Below are positions 7,741 through 17,394 of a stretch of 30,476 nucleotides of DNA, in pieces. Under the pieces are notes generated by a model. That model had not been told where the DNA came from and did no database searches. It saw only the letters and a list, made by a program, of their open reading frames with translations. The stretch comes from an uncultured Collinsella sp. (GTDB lineage Bacteria; Actinomycetota; Coriobacteriia; Coriobacteriales; Coriobacteriaceae), in the NCBI GenBank assembly GCA_900552145.1, contig URYW01000011.1, positions 1 to 30,476 of the forward strand, written 5' to 3'. The position numbers and the translations under genes were made by a program. The stretch's first letter is position 1; the number at the start of each line of letters is the position of its first letter.

Positions 7741-9894
7741 TTACTGAACTTTGCTGGCGAACTCGAGGTATTGCATGCGCTGCAGCTTGTCGATCGTCGA
7801 GGCGTATGGGCTGTCTTCAGATTCCAAGTCGTAGCGCAGCCCGTCGGCACCAAGGTAGCCGGCGACATTGATGGTGGGCACATCTGACCTTGTTGCAAGC
7901 AGAGCCTTTTGATAGTCGGTGAGCGGGGCGCCGATCTTATTAAGGGTAATGGCTGCAATCTCGTTTGCCCCGACGGTGTCGTAGACGTTGAGCTCGGTAT
8001 TGCCGGCGATTTCATAGTTAGCCCAGACAAAATATGTCGACTGATAGATACGGAAAGCGTGGCTTGCCGTATCTTCCTGAGGGTACAGCTCGTCGTTGAG
8101 AGTCGTTGCGGCGCTCGGCTGATGGTCGCCAAAAAAGACAAGGACAACCGGTCTGCCGATATTGCGGAGCTCGTTGATAAAGTACTCGAGGTCCCGGTCG
8201 GATGCGTTGATGCAGGTTAGATAGGTGTTGAGCGCGCTATTGGCACCCTCGCTGGCTCCCTCGACCCAATAGTTTGTCAGCTCCTCGGCGGGAACGGTGC
8301 CATAGTCGTAGCCGCCGTGATTTTGCATCGTGACGTCAAAGATGAACTGCGGCGCTTCGTCGGTTCTAAGCAGGTCGAGTATCTTGTCGTAGGTGGCGTA
8401 GTCGCATACGCCGGCATGGTAACAGGGCGCACCTTCGAAATCGCCGATTGAAAGAAAGTCTCCAAAGCCCAGCTGCTGATAGATTTTATCTCGATGGTAG
8501 TTGACGGGGTTTTGCGGGTGCATAGCGGTAGCGGTATACCCAAGCTCCTTAAGGTCCTTTGCCAGGCTGTTGACGCCATTCATCTGATATAGCTGATAGG
8601 GGATTTTGCCTAATCCGACAAAGGCCGTTGTCGCTCCGGTCAAAAATTCGAATTCGGAGTTCGCCGTTCCGCCACCGGCGACCGAAGCGAGCATGGTGCC
8701 GCGAACAAGTGTGTCGGGAAGCGAGTTGTAGAATGCGGGGCCGGTGTACCCGGCCGCCTGGAGCTGCTCAAAGCACGAAAGGTCGCTAAAACTCTCATTC
8801 ATGACGGCAACAATCGTCGGCTTGATTTCATTGAACTGGGCAACGGCCGCCGCGCGCTGCTCGCTCGAGCCATACGTGCTGTCGTAGGTGGCGGCGAGCT
8901 CCTGCTCGATGCTCTGCGCCTCATCGGGCGTATAGTCTTCGGGCTTCTCAATGGGCAACTCGTTGACCATTTCGGTGAACGAAGTGATAAAACCCTGAGA
9001 CGCATACGTGGTGATGGGCTGCCAACGGTCAAATCCAAAATTCAGCGCCTGCTCCAAGTCGATGCTGGAAAAGCCCGAGAGCCCCACAACGGTCACTAGC
9101 AGAAAAGCGCAGAGGTTAGCGGCGATTGCGGGGAAGACATGGGTGGGCGTACGGAGCTTTCTCGGTCGGATAAGCGAAAGAAGCCCTAGGGAAATCTCCA
9201 GCAGGGCTAGAGAGGTTACGATTCCGGCGGTAAAGGTAAACTCGTATCCCTCGCTCACTTCCATTGCGGTGCCAAGGGCCAAGATATCGCTTGGCAGGAT
9301 GGCCTCGCCTTTAAACGTTATGACGAAGTGCTCGGCAATGCCAAGGATGCAACAGGCGACGGGCACGAGGGCCATGACGCCTCCATGACGCTGTCCCAGC
9401 AAATAAAGGGAGAGCAGAACCGTCGCGAGCAGCCCGACGGAAAACCCGAATGAGTTGGCGGGAATGCGATAGAACGTTTCGTTACAGGCAATTTCGAGTG
9501 AAACGAACGAGAGCGCTGAAACAGCGGCGATGACAAGGATGTCACGGCAAATACAGGCAACCGTTCCCGTCGCAAGATCGGTTTGGTCGATAAGTCCCGA
9601 AACCAAGGGCTCGACAAGAAGTATGACGGCGGTAGCACCGAGCGCCGAATAAGAAAGGACCCATAGGGAATTGTCCTCATTTACGAGCAATTGATTCGTA
9701 ATCCATGCAGCTACCATGCCGAGCGGGATGAGGAGCGTCGCGCACCAAAAGACGCGGGCAATGGGCGGCTTTTCATTGTGTTTGATTGAAAAATATACGC
9801 GCACCACGACGATGGCCACGATAAGGATGGCGATGAATATGGGCAGATTGGCCATGTCACTCGAAGTGATTTCAAGGGGGATATCTTCGGTCAT
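7741..9894 (-). CDS. LTA synthase family membrane sulfatase-fold transferase
   Basis: A 717-residue polytopic membrane enzyme of the lipoteichoic acid synthase/phosphoglycerol transferase family. These enzymes move glycerol phosphate (or a related group) from lipid donors onto surface polymers. Several membrane segments fill about residues 17-275. An extracellular sulfatase-like domain follows from about 357. Visible active-site elements are the metal-binding glutamate in VMNESFSD (E367), the nucleophile threonine in GGGTANSEFEF (T410), NHGGYDY and the metal pair in FFGDHQPSA (D590, H591). The start at 9894 is chosen for AGAGGAA six bases upstream; the 25 in-frame codons before it lack a ribosome site. 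It is transcribed away from uvrA across a 193-base gap. The exact polymer cannot be told from sequence. Confidence 0.88.
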   Translation of the reverse strand: MTEDIPLEITSSDMANLPIFIAILIVAIVVVRVYFSIKHNEKPPIARVFWCATLLIPLGMVAAWITNQLLVNEDNSLWVLSYSALGATAVILLVEPLVSGLIDQTDLATGTVACICRDILVIAAVSALSFVSLEIACNETFYRIPANSFGFSVGLLATVLLSLYLLGQRHGGVMALVPVACCILGIAEHFVITFKGEAILPSDILALGTAMEVSEGYEFTFTAGIVTSLALLEISLGLLSLIRPRKLRTPTHVFPAIAANLCAFLLVTVVGLSGFSSIDLEQALNFGFDRWQPITTYASQGFITSFTEMVNELPIEKPEDYTPDEAQSIEQELAATYDSTYGSSEQRAAAVAQFNEIKPTIVAVMNESFSDLSCFEQLQAAGYTGPAFYNSLPDTLVRGTMLASVAGGGTANSEFEFLTGATTAFVGLGKIPYQLYQMNGVNSLAKDLKELGYTATAMHPQNPVNYHRDKIYQQLGFGDFLSIGDFEGAPCYHAGVCDYATYDKILDLLRTDEAPQFIFDVTMQNHGGYDYGTVPAEELTNYWVEGASEGANSALNTYLTCINASDRDLEYFINELRNIGRPVVLVFFGDHQPSAATTLNDELYPQEDTASHAFRIYQSTYFVWANYEIAGNTELNVYDTVGANEIAAITLNKIGAPLTDYQKALLATRSDVPTINVAGYLGADGLRYDLESEDSPYASTIDKLQRMQYLEFASKVQ

Positions 9895-10087
9895 GGACGT
9901 TCCTCTGTTACGGCAAATTAAGTTCAGTATTAGATTACTGTAACCTTTCCACGGCATTTCGAGAAACAAAGCGCCCGATACGCAAAGCTAAAGGTCTGCG
10001 AATCTTGTATTACGAACATCTGTGCGCGTCGAGTGCGCTAAACTCATCGACAGTATGATTCGATGCAATAGGAGGCAAGGAGCTTCC

Positions 10088-12967
10088 ATGTCTGATTCTT
10101 CTATCGTTATTCGCGGCGCGCGCGAGCATAACCTGCGCGATATCGATGTTTCCATTCCGCGTGACCAGCTCGTGGTCATAACCGGTCTTTCTGGATCGGG
10201 CAAGAGCTCACTGGCGTTCGATACCATCTATGCCGAGGGCCAGCGCCGTTATGTCGAGAGCCTTTCGAGCTATGCGCGTCAGTTTTTGGGCCAGATGGAC
10301 AAGCCCGATCTGGACTCGATTGACGGCCTGTCGCCGGCCGTGTCGATCGATCAGAAGACGACGTCCAAAAACCCACGCTCGACGGTGGGCACCGTAACCG
10401 AGATTTACGACTATCTGCGTCTGCTGTTTGCTCGCGTGGGAATGCCGCACTGTCCTGAGTGCGGTCGTGTCATCGAGCGTCAGACGACCGATCAGGTCGC
10501 CGATAAGGTGCTGGCGGCGGGGGAGGGCCGTCGCGCGTTTGTGTTGGCGCCGGTGGTTCGTGGACGCAAGGGCGAATATGCCAAGCTGTTTGAGGACCTG
10601 CGTGCGGAGGGCTTTAGCCGTGTGCGCGTCGACGGCGAGGTGCGCTCGCTTGACGACCCTATCGACCTGGACAAGAAGTTCAAACACGACATTGAGGTCG
10701 TGGTCGACCGTATCGTGATTCGAGAGAACTCCCTGGGTCGCATTGCCGAGTCCGTTGAGCAGGCGACGGCACTGGCGCACGGTAACGTGAACGTGTACAT
10801 GCTGCCCGACCGCGACGCTCCCGAGGGAACCGAGGGCGAGCTGCTGGAGTATTCGCTGGCACTGGCGTGCCCGGAACATGGGCATTCCATCGACGACCTG
10901 CAGCCGCGCGATTTCTCGTTCAACGCGCCCTATGGTGCATGTCCCGAGTGCGATGGCTTGGGCTTTAAAAAGACGGTCGATGCCGAGGCGCTGATTGAAG
11001 ACCCCTCAAAGTCGATTGCCGATGGAGTCTTTGGCAGCCTGTTCGGCAATTCCAACTATTATCCGCAGATTTTTGCTGCGGTCTGCAAACACTTTAAGGT
11101 GAGTGCCGATACGCCATGGGAGGACCTGCCCCCGCGGGTGCGTCGTGCGTTTTTGGATGGCATGGGCGACACGAAGATTTCGGTCGACTATCAAAAGCTC
11201 GATGGGCGTCGCAGCCAGTGGGACACTAAGTTCTCGGGCGTGCGCAACATCCTGTACGAGCGCTACAGCGAGACGACGAACGAGAACACCAGGGCTCGCT
11301 TGGAGAAATACATTCGCGAAGAGCCATGCTCGAGCTGTCACGGTGCTCGCCTGCGTCCCGAGATGCTTGCCGTCACCGTGGGCGGCAAGTCCATTTACGA
11401 TGTCTGCTGCCTGTCGTGTCGCGAGTCGCTCGAGTTTTTTGAGGGCCTGGAGCTTACCGAGCGTCAGCAGTTTATCGGCGGGCGCATCGTCAAGGAAATC
11501 CTGGAGCGCTTGCGTTTTCTGGTCGATGTCGGACTCGACTATCTGACGCTTGATCGCGCCTCGGCGACGCTTTCCGGCGGCGAGGCCCAGCGTATTCGCC
11601 TGGCAACGCAGATCGGCGCCGGCCTCATGGGCGTTCTGTACATTCTGGACGAGCCGTCGATCGGCCTTCACCAACGCGATAACGAGCGCCTGATCAAGAC
11701 GCTCGAGCGCTTGCGCGATATCGGTAATACCGTTATCGTCGTCGAGCACGACGAAGATACGATTCGCGCTGCCGACTACGTGATCGATATGGGTCCCGGT
11801 GCGGGCGTTAACGGCGGACACGTGGTCGCCGCGGGAACGCCTGCCGATATCATGGCGTGCTCCGATTCCATGACGGGTGCCTATTTGACCGGCAAGCGGA
11901 TGATCCGCGTGCCCGATGAGCGCCGCAAGCCCGGCCGCGGCTGTCTTAAGATCACGGGTGCCCGCGCTAACAACCTCAAAAACGTTACCGCCAAGATTGA
12001 GTTCGGTACGCTCACAGTCGTTACCGGTGTTTCGGGATCGGGCAAGAGCTCCCTGGTCACCGATACGATTGCGCCCGCGCTTACGAATGCCATCCATCGT
12101 TCGACGCGTCCCGTGGGGCCGTACAAGAAGATTGAGGGCATCGAGTGCATCGATAAGGTAATCGATATCGACCAGTCGCCGATCGGCCGCACGCCGCGTT
12201 CGAACCCTGCGACCTATATTGGCCTGTGGGATGATCTGCGTGCGCTATTTGCAAGCACGCCGGAGTCGAAGGCGCGCGGCTACTCGCCGGGACGTTTCTC
12301 CTTTAACGTAAGCGGCGGTCGCTGCGAGGCGTGCAAGGGCGATGGACAGATCAAGATCGAGATGCACTTCCTTCCCGATATTTATGTCCCCTGTGAGGTA
12401 TGTGGCGGCAAGCGTTATAACCGCGAGACACTCGAGGTTACCTACCGCGGCAAGACAATCTCGGATGTGCTCGACATGAGTGTCACCGAGGCACTGGCTT
12501 TCTTTGGGAATATCCCGCAGATTAAGCGCAAACTGCAGACCCTATATGACGTGGGTCTGGGTTATGTGAGCTTGGGCCAGCCCGCTACGACGCTTTCGGG
12601 CGGCGAGGCGCAGCGCGTGAAGCTCGCCAAGGAGCTTCATCGTCGTCAGACAGGCAAGACGTTCTACATTTTGGACGAGCCCACAACCGGCCTTCATTTT
12701 GAGGATGTTCGCCAGCTGCTCGACGTGTTGCAGCGCCTGGTCGATGCGGGCAACACGGTTCTGGTGATCGAGCACAACCTTGATGTCATCAAGGTCGCCG
12801 ACCGCCTGATCGATATGGGCCCCGAAGGCGGCAATGGCGGCGGAACCGTCGTGGTTTCGGGCACACCGGAGCAGGTTGCGGACTGTCCGCAGAGTTATAC
12901 GGGCAAGTTTTTGGCGCCGTTGCTCAGGCGTGACCGGGAGCGTCAGGCTCAACTTGATGCTCAATAA
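10088..12967 (+). CDS. uvrA: Excinuclease ABC subunit A
   Basis: UvrA, the damage-sensing ABC-type ATPase that delivers UvrB to DNA lesions. The 959-residue product contains two nucleotide-binding units. Walker A motifs lie near residues 33-41 (GLSGSGKSS) and 647-655 (GVSGSGKSS), and LSGGEAQR signatures near 495 and 836. Zinc-finger cysteine pairs are present (CPEC, CSSCHG, CEACKGDG, CEVCGG). Length is normal for the family. The ATG at 10088 is preceded by AAGGAG (10077-10082); the upstream in-frame extension starting at 10022 is unlikely. The 193-base divergent gap to the LTA-synthase-like gene must hold its promoter, but no strong -35/-10 pair stands out. The gene is complete with no odd changes. 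Confidence 0.97.
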   Translation: MSDSSIVIRGAREHNLRDIDVSIPRDQLVVITGLSGSGKSSLAFDTIYAEGQRRYVESLSSYARQFLGQMDKPDLDSIDGLSPAVSIDQKTTSKNPRSTVGTVTEIYDYLRLLFARVGMPHCPECGRVIERQTTDQVADKVLAAGEGRRAFVLAPVVRGRKGEYAKLFEDLRAEGFSRVRVDGEVRSLDDPIDLDKKFKHDIEVVVDRIVIRENSLGRIAESVEQATALAHGNVNVYMLPDRDAPEGTEGELLEYSLALACPEHGHSIDDLQPRDFSFNAPYGACPECDGLGFKKTVDAEALIEDPSKSIADGVFGSLFGNSNYYPQIFAAVCKHFKVSADTPWEDLPPRVRRAFLDGMGDTKISVDYQKLDGRRSQWDTKFSGVRNILYERYSETTNENTRARLEKYIREEPCSSCHGARLRPEMLAVTVGGKSIYDVCCLSCRESLEFFEGLELTERQQFIGGRIVKEILERLRFLVDVGLDYLTLDRASATLSGGEAQRIRLATQIGAGLMGVLYILDEPSIGLHQRDNERLIKTLERLRDIGNTVIVVEHDEDTIRAADYVIDMGPGAGVNGGHVVAAGTPADIMACSDSMTGAYLTGKRMIRVPDERRKPGRGCLKITGARANNLKNVTAKIEFGTLTVVTGVSGSGKSSLVTDTIAPALTNAIHRSTRPVGPYKKIEGIECIDKVIDIDQSPIGRTPRSNPATYIGLWDDLRALFASTPESKARGYSPGRFSFNVSGGRCEACKGDGQIKIEMHFLPDIYVPCEVCGGKRYNRETLEVTYRGKTISDVLDMSVTEALAFFGNIPQIKRKLQTLYDVGLGYVSLGQPATTLSGGEAQRVKLAKELHRRQTGKTFYILDEPTTGLHFEDVRQLLDVLQRLVDAGNTVLVIEHNLDVIKVADRLIDMGPEGGNGGGTVVVSGTPEQVADCPQSYTGKFLAPLLRRDRERQAQLDAQ

Positions 12968-12987
12968 ATAGGCGATTCAGTTTATGG

Positions 12988-13022
12988 GCGCCATCGACTC
13001 CTTGTGATTCGATGGCGCTTGC
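12988..13022 (+). terminator. Terminator-like hairpin after uvrA
   Basis: A perfect 10-bp stem (12988-12997 with 13009-13018) encloses an 11-base loop and is followed by TTGC, a weak T-tail. It sits 20 bases after the uvrA stop and before the ybaK promoter candidate. Confidence 0.55.
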
Positions 13023-13031
13023 TGTGCCGAA

Positions 13032-13062
13032 GTGACGTATGCAGCCGAATTGGACATATACT
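13032..13062 (+). promoter_or_regulatory. Candidate promoter of ybaK-murJ
   Basis: TATACT (13057-13062) is a good -10 match; GTGACG (13032-13037) is a modest -35 with a 19-base spacer. It would give a leader of about 30 bases before ybaK. The TATACT hexamer recurs before uvrB and rapZ. Confidence 0.35.
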
Positions 13063-13099
13063 TAATCTTTGCGTCCGAATGCGAGGGAAAGGATATGTC

Positions 13100-13600
13100 A
13101 TGGCAAAGGCTGTAAAGACGCCAAAAACCAATGCGATGCGCGAGTTGGAAAGCGCCGGCATTTCCTATGTTCTACATACGTACGAAGACGATGGTGATGA
13201 GTCGGTGGGCCTGGGGGTCGCGATTTCGGAGCAGCTTGGCGAGGAGCCCGGTCAAGGATTTAAGACCTTGGTCTGCGTGACGCCGTCCAACGACCATGTC
13301 GTGTGCTGCATCCCTGTTGCCGATGAGCTCGATCTAAAGTCCGCCGCGCGTGCCGCGGGGGAGAAGTCCTTGGTTATGATGCATGTGAAGGATTTGCTTG
13401 CGGCGACTGGCTACGTTCGCGGCGGCTGCAGCCCGGTCGGTATGAAAAAACGCTACCGGACGCTCATTGATGAGACGTGTGTCCTTTGGGATACCATTTT
13501 TATTTCGGGAGGCAAGCGTGGTTATCAGCTCGAGCTTGCACCCGATGATTTAATTGCATTTTGCGGGGCGACGGTTGCCGCGATTACGAGAGAGGACTGA
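13100..13600 (+). CDS. ybaK: YbaK/EbsC-type aminoacyl-tRNA deacylase
   Basis: Predicted trans-editing enzyme that hydrolyses mischarged Cys-tRNA(Pro) (YbaK type) in the cytosol. The 166-residue product has the family start KTNAMRELESAGISY, the FKTLV strand carrying the key lysine, GMKKRYRTLIDE and the C-terminal IFISGGKRGYQLELAPDDL. All are typical of YbaK rather than the ProRS INS domain. The ATG at 13100 follows GGAAAGGA with 6-base spacing; an in-frame extension upstream to 13004 would run through the preceding hairpin and is rejected. murJ starts 3 bases after the stop, so the two are co-transcribed. Confidence 0.9.
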   Translation: MAKAVKTPKTNAMRELESAGISYVLHTYEDDGDESVGLGVAISEQLGEEPGQGFKTLVCVTPSNDHVVCCIPVADELDLKSAARAAGEKSLVMMHVKDLLAATGYVRGGCSPVGMKKRYRTLIDETCVLWDTIFISGGKRGYQLELAPDDLIAFCGATVAAITRED

Positions 13601-13603
13601 GCG

Positions 13604-15286
13604 ATGCCGCAGGAAGAATTGAAGCGCGGAGCTCATTTTGCAAAAGAATCTGCGCCTCAGACACCCTCATCCGAAGCTTCTTCGTCGCGAGATGACACTG
13701 ACGACATGGGCTCGTCGGACTACTCCACGGTTGGTCGTTCCGCCGGGCTTATGACCATCCTGACTATCGTGTCTCGCGTCACCGGTTTTATCCGCACGTG
13801 GGCAATGGCGGCCGCTATCGGCATGTCGCTACTCTCGTCCTCCTATCAGGTCGCCAACAACCTGCCCAATATGCTCTACGAACTCGTGATGGGTGGCATG
13901 CTCGTGACGGCGTTTTTGCCCGTGTACATGGGCGTGAGGCGTGAGCAGGGTCGCGAGGCCTCGAACGAGTACGTGGGCAACCTGCTCGGCATTCTGCTTT
14001 TAGTGCTGGGTGGCATTTCGTTGCTGGGGACCGTGTTCGCCCCGGGCTTTATCTGGACGCAATCGTTCCTTTCGGGTGACGGTGGCAGCATGGATACCGC
14101 TGCGTTCATGTTCCGTTTCTTTGCCATCCAGATTCTGTTTTATGGTTTGGGCTCGGTGTTCTCGGGCGTTCTCAACGCACACCGCGACTACTTTTGGTCG
14201 ACGTTTGCCCCGGTCCTCAACAATGTGATCGTCATTGCGAGCTTTATGGGTTTTGCGCCCGTGTCCGCACAGTTTGGCGAACGTGCCGGCATCATCTTGA
14301 TTGCGGCCGGTACGACCCTCGGTGTCTTTGTTCAGATGGCATGTCAGATTCCCGCGCTTGGCAAGCACGGCGTGCATCCCCATATCCATATCGACTTTAA
14401 GGACCCCGCGCTGCGCCAGACGATTGCGCTCGGTATCCCGACGCTGCTCGCCACGGTGTGCATGTTTGTCTCGACTTCTATCACCAACGCTGCCGCGCTG
14501 GTGGTCCAGCCCGAGACGGGTCCTTCCGTCATCGCCTATGCGCGCCTGTGGTACACGCTGCCCTACGCGCTGATTGCCGCCTCGCTTTCGACGGCGCTCT
14601 ATACCGAGCTCTCTCATGACGCACAGGAGAAGGATTACGACAGCGTTCGCACGGGCATTTCGCGTGGCGTCGCCCAGATGCTGTTCTTCCTGATTCCGTT
14701 CGCACTGTACCTGATTGTCTTCGCACGTCCGCTCAATATGATCTACTGTGCTGGCAAGTTCGATGAATCCGGCGTGGCTCTGGTGTCCGAGTACCTTGTC
14801 TACCTGGCGCTCTCGCTGCCGCTCTACGGCGTGGTCGTGTTGATGCAGAAGAGCTTCTCTGCCTTGCTCGACATGAAGCCCTATAGCCGCTATTGCCTGT
14901 ATTCCGCCATCGGCCAGGCCGGCTCGGTTCTGCTGTTTGGCGTTGTGCTGGGCTTCGGTATGCCGGCAATCGCGCTTTCGTATGTCGTCGACTACGTGAT
15001 CTTGGTCGGCTGTTCGCTGTGGTGGCTGCGGCGTCGCCTGCGTGGCCTTCAGGTCAAATCTATCCTACATGGCGGTTTCTTTGGCCTTTTGCTCGGTGGC
15101 CTAGGTGCTGCCGCAGGCGCCGGCGTCATGTGGGCGCTTGAACACTTTGTCGGGGCACTTGGCGGCTCGATTCTGATTACTCTTGGCTACGTTTGCGTTG
15201 CGGGTGTCGCCTCGCTTGTTGTTACCTTTGGCCTTGCCGTCGTCCTTAAGATGCCCGAGGTCTCGGCGCTGCTTCGTCGCAAGTAG
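13604..15286 (+). CDS. murJ: Lipid II flippase MurJ
   Basis: MurJ/MviN family integral membrane protein that moves lipid II across the cytoplasmic membrane for peptidoglycan synthesis. The 560-residue product begins with a ~45-residue polar, serine-rich cytoplasmic tail. About 14 hydrophobic segments follow. The first family block, VSRVTGFIRTWAMAAAIG, carries the conserved arginine cluster, and NNLPNMLYELVMGGMLVTAF follows it. The ATG at 13604 has AGAGGA 7 bases upstream and lies just after ybaK. Its stop (15284-15286) abuts the start of uvrC. In actinobacteria MurJ may carry a pseudokinase tail; none is present here. Confidence 0.92.
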   Translation: MPQEELKRGAHFAKESAPQTPSSEASSSRDDTDDMGSSDYSTVGRSAGLMTILTIVSRVTGFIRTWAMAAAIGMSLLSSSYQVANNLPNMLYELVMGGMLVTAFLPVYMGVRREQGREASNEYVGNLLGILLLVLGGISLLGTVFAPGFIWTQSFLSGDGGSMDTAAFMFRFFAIQILFYGLGSVFSGVLNAHRDYFWSTFAPVLNNVIVIASFMGFAPVSAQFGERAGIILIAAGTTLGVFVQMACQIPALGKHGVHPHIHIDFKDPALRQTIALGIPTLLATVCMFVSTSITNAAALVVQPETGPSVIAYARLWYTLPYALIAASLSTALYTELSHDAQEKDYDSVRTGISRGVAQMLFFLIPFALYLIVFARPLNMIYCAGKFDESGVALVSEYLVYLALSLPLYGVVVLMQKSFSALLDMKPYSRYCLYSAIGQAGSVLLFGVVLGFGMPAIALSYVVDYVILVGCSLWWLRRRLRGLQVKSILHGGFFGLLLGGLGAAAGAGVMWALEHFVGALGGSILITLGYVCVAGVASLVVTFGLAVVLKMPEVSALLRRK

Positions 15287-15292
15287 GTGCGC

Positions 15293-17233
15293 GTGGCCGG
15301 TCACGACAACATACCAACGCTTGCCGAGCAGGTTTCGCGCGTTCCCACACAGCCCGGATGCTACCTTTGGAAGGATGCCAAGGGCGATGTCATCTACGTG
15401 GGCAAGGCGAAAAACCTGCGCGCCCGCATGCGTCAATACGTGACACTGCAGGATGAGCGTCAAAAGATCCCGCTGATGATGCAGCTGGTGGCGAGCTTTG
15501 ACTACATCGTTGTCGAAACCGAGCATGAGGCGCTTGTACTCGAGCGCAACCTGATCGGCCAGTACCATCCGTACTTTAACGTCGACCTCAAGGATGACAA
15601 GAGCTACCCCTTTATCGCCATTACAAAGGGCGACCTGTATCCCGCGATCAAATACACGCGTGAGCGTCATAAGCCGGGAACGCGCTATTTTGGACCCTAT
15701 ACCGATAGCCGTGCGGCACGTGAGACGATAGATACGCTGCGCAAGGTTATCCCCATCTGCTCTGCATCCTGTGCGGAGTGGCGTCGTTGTCGCCGTACCA
15801 TCGAGTCCCACAAGGGCGAGGAAGACATCGTCAATATGATTTGCGCACAAAACGGGCGTCCCGGCTTTGACTAGCATGTCGGGCGCGGCCCGGGTGCGTG
15901 TGTCGGCGCGATTTCCCCGGCAGACTATGCCAAGAACGTCAAGCGTGTCGAGCGCTTTTTGTCGGGCCATCGCAAGGATGTCGTCGATGAGCTGACCTCC
16001 GAGATGACGGATGCCGCCGAGGCGCTCGACTTTGAGCGCGCGGCACGCGTCAAACGTCGTTTGGAGGTCATCAGGGGTCTGGACGATCGTCAGCAAGTCG
16101 TTTTTCCCTCCAGTGTCGATATCGATGTCATCGGGTTCTATCGCGAGGAGACCATCTCCGCCGCTTGCGTCTTCGTCGTTCGCGAGGGCCGAACAGTTCG
16201 CACCTGCGAGTTCATTCTCGACAAGGGTCTTGATGTTGACGAGGAAGAGCTCCAGTCGGGCTTTCTTAAGCGCTATTACGACGAGACGGCTGATATTCCA
16301 GCTGAGGTCAACCTTTCCGTCGAGCTTGAGGATGCGGAGGCGCTGGGGGAATGGCTTGCGGGCAAGCGCGAGCGTTCCTGCCATCTCCATAGGCCGCAGC
16401 GTGGCGAAAAGCACCGTTTGCTCGATATGGCATCCAAAAATGCGCGCCATGCCCTCATGCGCTACATGATGCGAACGGGGTACGCTGACGACCGCACCAA
16501 TCAGGCGCTCCTGGAGCTCGAAAGCGCGCTGGCGCTGCCAGCGCCGCCGATGCGTATCGAGTGCTTCGATATCTCGACGCTGCACGGAACCTTTACCGTC
16601 GCCTCGATGGTGGTGTTTACCAACGGACGCGCCGACAAGAGCCAGTACCGTCGTTTTAAAATTCAGGCCGAATTGGACGAGGCAAACGACTTCGTGTCGA
16701 TGTCCGAGGTTTTGGGACGACGCTATGCTCCCGAGCGCATGGCCGACGAGCGCTTTGGATCGCGCCCCGATTTGCTCGTTGTCGATGGCGGTAAGCCGCA
16801 ATTGACCGCTGCGATCAAGCAACTTGAGGCTCTTGGGCTCGATATACCAGTTTGTGGCTTGGCAAAGGCCGATGAGGAGGTTTTCGTGCCTTGGGACGAG
16901 ACTCCAGTCGTGCTTCCGACCGGGTCCGCGTCGCTCTATCTAATCAAACAGGTGCGCGATGAATCGCACCGTTTTGCCATCACGTTCCATCGCGAATTGC
17001 GCGATAAAGCCATGACGGTTTAGGTACTAGATGACGTTCCAGGCGTGGGAACCACCAGAAAACGTGCCCTTATGCGCCATTTTGGCTCGATGAAGCGTTT
17101 GCGCGCGGCGAGCGAGCAAGAGATCGCGGAAGTTCGAGGCGTTCCGGCCGATGTCGCCAAAGCGGTCCACGAGGCACTTGTTGCATGGAATGCCGAACGC
17201 GCCCAGGCATCGGCCAACCGTTCCGATAGCTAA
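15293..17233 (+). pseudogene. uvrC: Excinuclease ABC subunit C interrupted by two in-frame TAG codons
   Basis: UvrC makes both incisions in nucleotide excision repair. One reading frame of 646 codon positions runs from GTG 15293 (or GTG 15287) to TAA 17231-17233. TAG codons break it at 15872-15874 and 17021-17023, with no frameshift. Before the first stop lies the GIY-YIG nuclease domain (GCYLW, VIYVGKAKNLR). Between the stops are the UVR motif and the RNase H-like domain (FDISTLHG, VDGGKPQL, the RDESHRFAITFHR histidine). After the second come the helix-hairpin-helix repeats (DDVPGVG). In the iron-sulfur region RPG and GRG stand where RPC and GRC are usual, so two of four expected cysteine ligands are glycine. 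Homologues usually have tyrosine or a similar residue at stop 1; serine would fit stop 2 by one base change. Either a decaying gene or sequence error; no good internal restart codon is seen. Confidence 0.85.
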
Positions 17234-17394
17234 ACACGAGCCTAAACAACTGATATACATGATTGCGCGATTTTCAACCATTTATTTCGCCATGATTGCC
17301 TGCTGGTTTCGGGTTTTATTAACGCTAAAACGTTTGACTAACCCAAGCGAAAACCCTGCTATCCTGCGGGTTGACGAAGACTGATATCTCACCT

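Noticed and set aside
15872..17023. TAG read as an amino acid (amber recoding or pyrrolysine) in uvrC
   Set aside because: TAG ends the transglycosylase, uvrB, murJ, permease, ATPase, rapZ and whiA genes normally in this window, and the two uvrC sites would call for different residues. Mutation or sequence error is simpler.
15959..17023. Middle part of uvrC as an independent, re-initiated gene
   Set aside because: The first possible in-frame start is a TTG inside a conserved block with no ribosome site, well after the stop.
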